DNA from: JAIVJM01 sp963816985
GTDB taxonomy: Bacteria; Acidobacteriota; Blastocatellia; Pyrinomonadales; Pyrinomonadaceae
DNA: 64,000 nucleotides
NCBI GenBank assembly: GCA_963816985.1
Contig: CAWFMF010000004.1
Coordinates: 4,092,001 to 4,156,000 of the forward strand
Reading direction: 5' to 3'
The notes under the pieces are model-generated. The model did not search any database. It was not told the DNA's origin and saw nothing but the letters and a program-made list of their open reading frames with translations. The position numbers and the translations under genes were made by a program. Positions within the stretch are counted from its first letter, which is position 1. Each line of letters opens with the position of its first letter. This document shows positions 58,089 through 64,000 of the stretch, piece by piece.

Positions 58089-58651
58089 TTCTCGTCATAG
58101 ACAACTACGATTCCTTCACCTACAACCTCGTCCAGTACCTCGGCGAGCTGGGCGCGGAGCTGGACGTGCGGCGCAACGACGAGGTGACGGTCGAGGAGGT
58201 CGAGGCCAACTGCTGCCCCGACCAGATACTCATCTCGCCGGGGCCGGGCACGCCAACGGATGCGGGCGTCTCGCTCGCGCTCGTCGAGCATTTCGCCGGT
58301 CGCATCCCCATCCTCGGCGTGTGCCTCGGCCATCAGGCCATCGGTCAGGTCTTCGGCGGGCGGGTCGTGCGCGCGCCCGAACCCGTCCACGGCAAGCCCG
58401 CCGAGATTTGCCACGACGGCAAGACCATCTTCGAAGGTCTTGAGTACCGTTTCTCGGCGGGCCGCTACCACTCGCTCGTCGTCGAGCGCGAGTCGCTCCC
58501 CGACTGCCTCGAAATCTCCGCCACGACCCCCGACGGCATCATCATGGGACTCCGCCACCGCCGCATGAAAATCGAAGGCGTCCAGTTCCACCCCGAATCA
58601 ATCCTGACGACCGAAGGCAAACGACTGCTCGCCAATTTCATGAAGATTTGA
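58085..58651 (+). CDS. trpG: Anthranilate synthase component II (glutamine amidotransferase)
   Basis: A 188-residue class I glutamine amidotransferase supplying ammonia to TrpE. IDNYDSFTYNLVQYLGELG opens the protein, GVCLGHQAIGQ holds the nucleophile Cys, and VQFHPESILT the His-Glu pair. It may also serve para-aminobenzoate synthesis, as no separate pabA is seen. ATG 58085 overlaps the ankyrin gene stop. Confidence 0.95.
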   Translation: MILVIDNYDSFTYNLVQYLGELGAELDVRRNDEVTVEEVEANCCPDQILISPGPGTPTDAGVSLALVEHFAGRIPILGVCLGHQAIGQVFGGRVVRAPEPVHGKPAEICHDGKTIFEGLEYRFSAGRYHSLVVERESLPDCLEISATTPDGIIMGLRHRRMKIEGVQFHPESILTTEGKRLLANFMKI

Positions 58652-58654
58652 AAA

Positions 58655-58747
58655 AAAGTTTTCAGTTTTTAGTTTTCAGTTTTCAGCTTCCGACCCCGGG
58701 CTTGCGAATTTGAAATCTGAAAACTGAAAACTAAAAACTGAAAACTG
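58655..58747. repeat. Heptad hairpin, unit CTGAAAA/CTAAAAA
   Basis: The left arm TTTTCAG/TTTTTAG units pairs with right arm CTGAAAA, CTGAAAA, CTAAAAA, CTGAAAA, CTG (ending 58747). Loop about 35 bases. The array begins shortly after the trpG stop and ends seven bases before the trpD ATG. Same motif as 1394-1507, 57 kb away. Confidence 0.92.
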
Positions 58748-58753
58748 ATTCCC

Positions 58754-59857
58754 ATGCCTGACGAAGACGATAAGAGCGCCGCAAGACTTTCAAGGCTGCT
58801 GCCGACTCCGGCGCGGAGGGACGAGCCGGGGCGGGGCGCACCGCTGCGCGCGTTTCTGCTGCGGCTGATGCGGGGCGAGAATTTGCGGCGCGATGAGGCG
58901 GCGGAGTTTCTCGACGCGCTGCTCGACGCCGACGCGACGGACGCGCAGATAGGCGCGGCGCTCGTCGCGCTCGCGGTTAAAGGCGAGACGGTCGAAGAGC
59001 TGGCGGGGATGGCCTCGGCGATGCGCGCGCGCGCCGTCCGCGTCGAGTCGCGGCATGAGTGTTTCATTGACACGGCGGGCACGGGTTCGAGCGCGGCCAA
59101 GACTTTCAACGTCTCGACCGCCGCCGCCTTCGTCATCGCCGGGGCGGGCCTCCCCGTGGCGAAGCACGGGAGCCGCGCCGCGACGAGCCGTTCGGGCAGC
59201 GCCGACGTTCTGACGGCCCTCGGCGTCAACGTCTCCGCCGCGCCCGCAGTCTCGCAGACGTGCCTCGAAGAGCACGGCGTCTGCTTCATGTTCGCGCCGC
59301 TTTACCACGGCGCGACGGCGCGCGTGGCGGGCGTGCGCCGCGAGTTGGGCGTCCACACGACCTTCAACCTGCTCGGCCCCTTAACGAACCCTGCGGGCGC
59401 GCCGCGCCAGCTCATCGGCGTCTGGCACGCGTCGCTCGTCGAGCCTCTGGCACGCACGCTCGCCGCGCTCGGCACGGAGCGCGCGTGGGTCGTACACGGC
59501 AGGGACGGGCTCGACGAAGTGACGCTCGCCGCGCAGACGGCAGTCGCCGAAGTCAAAGACGGGAGCGTCCGCGTCTTCGTCATCGGGCCGGAGGATTTCG
59601 GGCTTGAGCAAGTCGAATTGGACGAGCTGCGCGGCGGCGACGCCGAGACGAACGCGCGCCTCATCCGCGAAGTGTTGACGGGTGAAAGAAGAGGCGCGGC
59701 GCGCTCGCTCGTCGTGGCGAACGCGGCGGCGGCGCTTCTGGTCGGCGGACGCGCGGAGAATCTGCGCGAGGCGGCGCGGCTCGCGGACGAGAGTATCGAG
59801 AGCGGGGCCGCGCTCTCGAAGCTCGATGCGCTGGCGAAGGCGACGAACGTTAAATGA
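58754..59857 (+). CDS. trpD: Anthranilate phosphoribosyltransferase
   Basis: A 367-residue enzyme transferring phosphoribose to anthranilate. DTAGTGSSAAKTFNVSTAAAF holds the GTGGD-like PRPP/metal loop, KHGSRAATSRSGSADVL and GVRRELGVHTTFNLLGPLTNP are characteristic. About 30 residues precede the normal start; the ATG at 58754 is the only start outside the repeat. Its stop overlaps trpC. Confidence 0.96.
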   Translation: MPDEDDKSAARLSRLLPTPARRDEPGRGAPLRAFLLRLMRGENLRRDEAAEFLDALLDADATDAQIGAALVALAVKGETVEELAGMASAMRARAVRVESRHECFIDTAGTGSSAAKTFNVSTAAAFVIAGAGLPVAKHGSRAATSRSGSADVLTALGVNVSAAPAVSQTCLEEHGVCFMFAPLYHGATARVAGVRRELGVHTTFNLLGPLTNPAGAPRQLIGVWHASLVEPLARTLAALGTERAWVVHGRDGLDEVTLAAQTAVAEVKDGSVRVFVIGPEDFGLEQVELDELRGGDAETNARLIREVLTGERRGAARSLVVANAAAALLVGGRAENLREAARLADESIESGAALSKLDALAKATNVK

Positions 59858-60657
59858 GCGAGCAGGACTTTCTTTCTATCATCATCGAGAAGAAGAGGGC
59901 GCGGCTTGAGCACGCGCGTCGTCAACGACCGCCCGCGGAAGTGAGACGTGCAGCCGAGGCCGTCAGGCGAGACGCGGAGCCGCACGCCTTCCGCCGCGCG
60001 CTCGCGGACGCAAGTCGCGTCAACATCGTCGCGGAGTTCAAGCGCGCCTCGCCGTCGAAGGGCTCGATTCGCGGCGACGTAGGGGCATCGGAAGTCGCGC
60101 GGCTCTACGAGGCGGGTGGCGCGGCGGCGATGTCAGTCCTGACCGAAGAGGATTACTTTCGCGGCTCGCTCGAAGACTTGCAGGCAGCCGTCGCGGCCAC
60201 GCGTCTCCCCGTGCTGCGCAAGGATTTCGTCTTCGACGAATATCAAATCCACGAGGCGGCGGCGGCGGGCGCTTCGGCGGCGCTTCTCATCGTCGCCGCG
60301 CTCTCGGACGAAGAACTCGAAAGTCTCCGGCTCGTCGCCGAAGGGCTCGGCCTCGACGCGCTCGTGGAAGTCCACACGCTCGAAGAACTGCGACGCGCGG
60401 CGAACACGGGCGCGCATCTTATCGGCGTCAACAACCGCAACCTTCGCACCTTCGAAGTCTCGCTCGAAACCTCCGAAGAGCTGGCCGCGCACGCGCCCGA
60501 AGGCTCTCTGCTCGTCAGCGAGAGCGGCATCCACGACGCCTCGGACATTCGACGCCTGCGCGGGCACGGCTTCCGAGCCTTCCTCGTCGGCGAGTCGCTC
60601 ATGCGCGCCGCGCGGCCCGACGAAGCCTTGCGTGATTTAGTCAGGGGTACTCACTAA
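59854..60657 (+). CDS. trpC: Indole-3-glycerol phosphate synthase
   Basis: A 267-residue TIM-barrel enzyme. IVAEFKRASPSKGSI (catalytic Glu and Lys), LTEEDYFRGSLEDL, VLRKDFVFDEYQI, GVNNRNLRTFEV and VSESGIHDASDI are all present. It is a single-domain form, with trpF as a separate downstream gene. ATG overlaps the trpD stop. The TAA stop lies within a short GC-rich palindrome. Confidence 0.96.
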   Translation: MSEQDFLSIIIEKKRARLEHARRQRPPAEVRRAAEAVRRDAEPHAFRRALADASRVNIVAEFKRASPSKGSIRGDVGASEVARLYEAGGAAAMSVLTEEDYFRGSLEDLQAAVAATRLPVLRKDFVFDEYQIHEAAAAGASAALLIVAALSDEELESLRLVAEGLGLDALVEVHTLEELRRAANTGAHLIGVNNRNLRTFEVSLETSEELAAHAPEGSLLVSESGIHDASDIRRLRGHGFRAFLVGESLMRAARPDEALRDLVRGTH

Positions 60658-60684
60658 ACAGTGCCGCTCGCGGTACTGTGCTTG
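60658..60684. repeat. Short palindrome related to the 27935 element
   Basis: ACAGTGCCGC-TC-GCGGTACTGT folds with one mismatch and shares the CGCTCGCGGTACTGT core with the 38-bp inverted repeat at 27935-28021. It starts directly after the trpC stop codon. Confidence 0.65.
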
Positions 60685-60690
60685 AAACTC

Positions 60691-61308
60691 ATGTTGAAGG
60701 TCAAAATCTGCGGCATCACGAATGAGGAAGACGCTTTGGCGGCGGTCGAAGCGGGCGCGGACGCGCTCGGCTTCAACTTCTACGGGAAGAGTCCGCGCTG
60801 CGTTACGGCGCGGGAGGCGCGGCGCATCATCGAACAGTTGCCCGCGCGCGTGTTGTGCGTGGGCGTGTTCGTCAACGAAGAGGCCGAAGAGGTGCGGCGC
60901 ATCGTCGCGGAGGCGGGGCTCGGCGCGGCGCAGTTGCACGGCGACGAGTCAGCGAATTATTGCCGCGAGCTGAGCTGCGGGTTGACCATCAAAGCGTTGC
61001 GCGTCGGCGGAGACTTCGACGTCGAGCAAGTCGCGCGGTGCGGCGCGGAGGCGGTGCTCCTCGACGCCTTCTCCGTCGAAGCCTTCGGCGGGACGGGCCG
61101 CACGTTCGACTGGGAAGTGGCGCGGAGGGCGCGCGAGTTAACGCCGAAACTCTTCCTCGCCGGGGGCTTGACGCCGGAGAACGTGGCGGAGGCGGTGCGC
61201 GCCGTCCGCCCCTTCGCCGTTGACGTGTGCAGCGGCGTCGAGACCGCGCCGGGGCGCAAGAGCCTTTTGCTCGTCAAAAACTTTATCGAGGCGGCCCGCG
61301 CGGGATAG
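60691..61308 (+). CDS. trpF: Phosphoribosylanthranilate isomerase
   Basis: A 205-residue TIM-barrel enzyme. VKICGITNEEDA contains the catalytic Cys, ADALGFNFYGKSPR and VGVFVNEEAEE are typical, LLDAFSVEAFGGTGRTFDW carries the catalytic Asp, and DVCSGVETAPGRK closes the phosphate site. ATG 60691 fits homologues; an upstream ATG at 60661 would add residues from a repeat. Followed by a 437-base gap before the diguanylate cyclase gene. Confidence 0.95.
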   Translation: MLKVKICGITNEEDALAAVEAGADALGFNFYGKSPRCVTAREARRIIEQLPARVLCVGVFVNEEAEEVRRIVAEAGLGAAQLHGDESANYCRELSCGLTIKALRVGGDFDVEQVARCGAEAVLLDAFSVEAFGGTGRTFDWEVARRARELTPKLFLAGGLTPENVAEAVRAVRPFAVDVCSGVETAPGRKSLLLVKNFIEAARAG

Positions 61309-61589
61309 ATCAGGGTTCAAAGTTCAAAGCTCAAAGTTGAAGGGGAGTGTTGAGAATCGTCTTGGGAAGCTTGAGCCCCGGAGGGGCTTAATGTTTATAG
61401 CCTGCAAGGCACGCCTGATCGCGCCAGCTCCGTCAGGAGCAGCATACATGTTTCGCTCCTGACAGAGCTGGGGAGAAATAAGAAACCCCAAGCTATAAAC
61501 ATTCCGTCCCTGACGGGACTACTCGAACAGCTCTTTAACTTTGAACCTTGAACTTTGTACTTTGAACTTTCTGAACGAACTTTGAACTG
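61309..61589. repeat. Composite repeat: heptads around a nested palindrome
   Basis: The outer parts are TTCAAAG heptamers (61317-61340) and their complements CTTTGAA/CCTTGAA (61530-61589). Inside lie AATGTTTATAGC (61390-61401) paired with GCTATAAACATT (61492-61503), and a central hairpin CCAGCTCCGTCAGGAGC paired with GCTCCTGACAGAGCTGG (one mismatch). GCCCCGGAGGGGC boxes flank it. No gene fits in this 437-base gap. Confidence 0.87.
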
Positions 61590-61597
61590 ATGAAAAC

Positions 61598-61628
61598 TTG
61601 ACGCGCGGCGTACCTTTTCGGTTATGCT
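61598..61628 (+). promoter_or_regulatory. Possible promoter of the diguanylate cyclase gene
   Basis: TTGACG (61598-61603) and TATGCT (61623-61628) have a 19-base spacer, in the non-repeat part of the gap and about 117 bases before the start codon. The spacing is long, so the call is weak. Confidence 0.3.
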
Positions 61629-61745
61629 GGCGTCGTGCGGGCAGGTTCGGGTTCATTATCCAGCAGGGTTTAGCCCCTTGTCTCCTCCCTCCCAACTGAA
61701 AGCCATTTTGGCTGCACGCGTTTTCGTCCCCAGAGTCCTGACAAG

Positions 61746-62723
61746 ATGAGCGCAAAAGCTCTCGCGACCGACACCCGGCGTCCCCCTTCGCGCGATCAGG
61801 GGCGCGTCCTTCTGATTACCGACGACCCGCGGTTGAGCGCCTGCACGGCGGCGCTCGAAGCCGGGGGCTTCTTCGTCGCCGGAGTCGAAGGGGGCGCGAA
61901 GGCGCTCATCGCCTTGCAGCGCACGCGCCCGCACGTCGTCGTCTCCGGCACGAATCTCAAGGGCGTGACCGCCTCGGAACTCGCGCGCATCCTCAAGGAC
62001 GCGCAGGACGCCGTGCCCTTCGTGCTCGTGGGCGACGAAGGCGCGACGCTCGAACGTCGCCGCGAGGCGATGAGCGCCGGGGCTTCGGACTATTTTCAGC
62101 TCCCGAACGAGGTCGTGCTTTTGATAGAGCGGACGCGCCAGCTCGCCGAGCACAAGCAGTCGCTCGACCGCCTGCGCGCCGAGGCCGACCGCGATTACCT
62201 GACGGGCCTCGCCAACCGCCGCCGCTTCCGCACGGCGCTCGGACACGAGGTCGAGCGGTGGCGGCGTTACAAAATCCCCTGCGCGCTCGTGCTTCTGGAC
62301 GTGGATCATTTGAAGAAGATTAACGACGCGCACGGGCACCCGGCGGGCGACCGCGTGATTCGCGCCGTCGCGGCCTCGCTCTCGGAGCACTCGCGCGACA
62401 ACGACACGGCGGCGCGTCTCGGCGGCGAGGAGTTCGCGTTGCTTTTGGCGGGCGTGGACAGCACGAAGGCTTTGGCCGCCGCCGAACGTCTGCGCCTCGC
62501 GGTCTCTTCGCAGGCAGTCGAAGATGTTGGAAAGGTGACCATCAGTCTCGGCGTCGGCGCGTGTCCCGCGCACGCGCGGACGGAGCGCGAGCTGTTCAGC
62601 CTCAGCGACTCGGCCCTCTACCGCGCCAAGCGCGGCGGGCGCGACCGTACTGAGGTCGCGGACTCGACCGCCGAGGCCGGGCAGCAACATTTCGACGAGA
62701 CGGTGGCCTTCGGTCTGAGGTGA
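61746..62723 (+). CDS. Diguanylate cyclase with degenerate receiver domain
   Basis: A 325-residue protein. Residues 19-130 resemble a response-regulator receiver (LLITDDPRL keeps the acidic pair), but the phospho-acceptor position reads VVVSGTNLKG, with Ser67-Gly68 instead of Asp, so phosphorylation is unlikely. A short helix leads to a GGDEF domain (151-310) with an intact GGEEF active site at 226-230 and a complete inhibitory site RDND at 217-220. It should make cyclic di-GMP in the cytoplasm. It lies between trpF and trpB. Confidence 0.9.
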   Translation: MSAKALATDTRRPPSRDQGRVLLITDDPRLSACTAALEAGGFFVAGVEGGAKALIALQRTRPHVVVSGTNLKGVTASELARILKDAQDAVPFVLVGDEGATLERRREAMSAGASDYFQLPNEVVLLIERTRQLAEHKQSLDRLRAEADRDYLTGLANRRRFRTALGHEVERWRRYKIPCALVLLDVDHLKKINDAHGHPAGDRVIRAVAASLSEHSRDNDTAARLGGEEFALLLAGVDSTKALAAAERLRLAVSSQAVEDVGKVTISLGVGACPAHARTERELFSLSDSALYRAKRGGRDRTEVADSTAEAGQQHFDETVAFGLR

Positions 62724-62735
62724 GTTGATGAGTCG

Positions 62736-62840
62736 GAACCGCCTGCGGTAGCGGGCGGGTCTCAACTCCTTCGATATGCGCCCGCCGTCGTGGGCGAGTC
62801 TTAACGCCAACCGACACCCGCCCGCTACCGCAGGCGGTTC
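62736..62840. repeat. 25-bp perfect inverted repeat
   Basis: Arms 62736-62760 and 62816-62840 are perfect (GAACCGCCTGCGG and TAGCGGGCGGGT halves), with a 55-base middle that has its own CGCCCGCCGTCGTGGGCGAG partial symmetry. The GGTAGCGGGCGGG core resembles GGTAGCGAGCGGG of the 27935 element. It ends 15 bases before the trpB ATG. Confidence 0.9.
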
Positions 62841-62855
62841 TGACTTTCTAATTCG

Positions 62856-64000
62856 ATGAGCAACGAGATTTTTGAGCAAGGGGGCGAGACCGAGCCCGAC
62901 GAAGGCGGACACTGGGGCCGTTACGGCGGGCGCTACGTGCCGGAAACTTTGATGGCTCCGCTCGAAGAGTTGGGCGCGGCCTTCGATTCCGCGCGGGGCG
63001 ACGAATCTTTTAAGTCAGAGTTCGAGTCTCTCTTGCGCGACTATTCCGGTCGCCCGACCCCGCTCTACTTCGCCGCGCGTCTGACCGAAGAGGCGGGCGG
63101 CGCTCGCATCTTCCTCAAGCGCGAAGACCTCTCGCACACGGGCTCTCACAAAATCAACAACGCCCTGGGTCAAGTCCTGCTCGCGCGGCGGATGGGCAAG
63201 CGCCGCGTCATCGCCGAGACGGGCGCGGGCCAGCACGGCGTCGCGACGGCGACGGTCTGCGCGCTCTTCGGTCTGACCTGCGTCGTCTACATGGGCTCGG
63301 AGGACGTGCGGCGGCAACGCTTGAACGTCTTCCGCATGCAACTGCTCGGCGCGGAAGTGCGAGAGGTCGAGGGCGGCTCGCGCACCTTGAAGGACGCCAT
63401 CAACGAGGCCCTGCGCGACTGGGTGACCAACGTCTCGGACACTTATTATTTGCTCGGCAGCGCGCTGGGGCCGCACCCGTACCCTCTGATGGTGCGCGAG
63501 TTTCAGAGCGTCATCGGTCGCGAGGCGCGCGCGCAGTTTTTTGAGAGGGAAGGACGCCTACCTGACGCGCTCGTGGCCTGCGTCGGCGGCGGCTCGAACT
63601 CCATCGGGCTCTTTCATCCCTTTCTCAAAGACGCGTCCGTGCGAATGGTCGGCGTCGAGGCGGGTGGACGCGGGCAGGGCTTGGGCGAGCACGCGGCCCG
63701 CTTCAACGAGGGCGGCGGCGGGCGGCCCGGCGTGCTGCAAGGGACTCTCAGCTACGTCCTGCAAGACGAGCGCGGGCAAATCGCCGCTACACATTCCGTC
63801 TCGGCGGGGCTCGACTATCCTTCCATCGGCCCGGAGCACGCCTTCCTCCACGACGCGCGGCGTGTCGAGTACGTCTCGGCGACGGACACGGAGGCGCTCG
63901 CCGCCTTCAAGCTCATCTCCGAACTCGAAGGCATCATCCCCGCGCTCGAATCTGCCCACGCGGTCGCGCACGCGTTGAAGTTGGCGAAAGAGTTGAGTCA
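62856..64000 (+). CDS. trpB: Tryptophan synthase beta subunit (3' partial)
   Basis: 381 codons are visible before the window ends. TrpB condenses indole with serine. Residues 17-40 (GGHWGRYGGRYVPETLMAPLEEL) match TrpB. Lys99 in HTGSHKINN binds PLP, ETGAGQHGVATATVCAL is the substrate loop, and CVGGGSNSIG binds the PLP phosphate. The start ATG 62856 follows a repeat and lacks a good ribosome site. trpA is expected just beyond the window. Confidence 0.96.
   Translation, partial: MSNEIFEQGGETEPDEGGHWGRYGGRYVPETLMAPLEELGAAFDSARGDESFKSEFESLLRDYSGRPTPLYFAARLTEEAGGARIFLKREDLSHTGSHKINNALGQVLLARRMGKRRVIAETGAGQHGVATATVCALFGLTCVVYMGSEDVRRQRLNVFRMQLLGAEVREVEGGSRTLKDAINEALRDWVTNVSDTYYLLGSALGPHPYPLMVREFQSVIGREARAQFFEREGRLPDALVACVGGGSNSIGLFHPFLKDASVRMVGVEAGGRGQGLGEHAARFNEGGGGRPGVLQGTLSYVLQDERGQIAATHSVSAGLDYPSIGPEHAFLHDARRVEYVSATDTEALAAFKLISELEGIIPALESAHAVAHALKLAKELS

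Overview
The window is a GC-rich, gene-dense bacterial chromosome segment. It carries ordinary housekeeping genes, a menaquinone-type sdhCAB operon, outer-membrane and lipoprotein genes, a SpoIID-like and an S55-peptidase-like protein, and very many intergenic hairpin repeats. Together these suggest a Gram-negative member of the Acidobacteriota, probably class Blastocatellia (Pyrinomonadales-like). The placement is inference from gene content and repeat style; no marker rRNA lies in the window. There is no prophage, insertion sequence or CRISPR array.

Layout: 1-7.7 kb holds the end of a large protein, acylphosphatase, apt, tRNA-Arg(CCT), a DUF3309 peptide, a solo UmuD-like protein, an Smr protein, malate dehydrogenase and a secreted six-hairpin glycosidase. 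From 7.8 to 11.3 kb is sdhCAB on the minus strand, with sdhA broken by an apparent frameshift. From 11.6 to 15.1 kb are a LysR regulator, an amidase and an SPFH protein. From 15.4 to 22.1 kb, on the minus strand, are thpR, an aldehyde dehydrogenase, a haem-binding protein, an FG-GAP protein, an intradiol-dioxygenase-like protein and an ECF sigma/anti-sigma pair. From 22.5 to 27.9 kb are a beta-barrel-like protein, two VTT/DedA proteins, a Crp/Fnr regulator, an exonuclease, pyrE and truA. From 28.1 to 33.8 kb is an envelope/isoprenoid operon, uppS-cdsA-dxr-rseP-ispG. From 33.9 to 43.1 kb is a minus-strand run: Gfo/Idh oxidoreductase, serine hydrolase (frameshifted), chrA, SpoIID-like, a possible micropeptide, miaA, hfq, tmk and holB. 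From 43.2 to 49.7 kb are a GT-C glycosyltransferase, an alpha/beta-hydrolase-like protein lacking its nucleophile, mobA, the S55-like protein and rsmG. From 49.7 to 53.7 kb is a tightly coupled trio: PLP decarboxylase, exported glucan-water-dikinase-like protein, TPR lipoprotein. From 53.8 kb to the end are hisA, a dienoyl-CoA-reductase-like SDR, a zinc-ribbon protein and trpE-(ankyrin lipoprotein)-trpG-trpD-trpC-trpF-(diguanylate cyclase)-trpB, the last cut by the window edge.

The most unusual feature is the intergenic repeats. About a dozen gaps are filled, often from stop codon to start codon, by hairpins whose arms are tandem heptamers. The heptamer differs between loci (TTCAAAG, CTGAAAA, AGTAGAC, ATCTNNC, GTGACAG and others) but the 7-base period is constant. 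Some of these elements, and other palindromes, supply the last codons and stop of the neighbouring gene (KKP-stop, EARP-stop, a heptad-coded mobA tail). A second class of large nested GC-rich palindromes occurs in related copies with compensatory changes at the hairpin tip.

Three genes (sdhA, a serine hydrolase, a TPR lipoprotein), and possibly the amidase, show frame breaks that one surplus base would explain. The shared polarity makes sequencing or assembly error a serious alternative to real gene decay.
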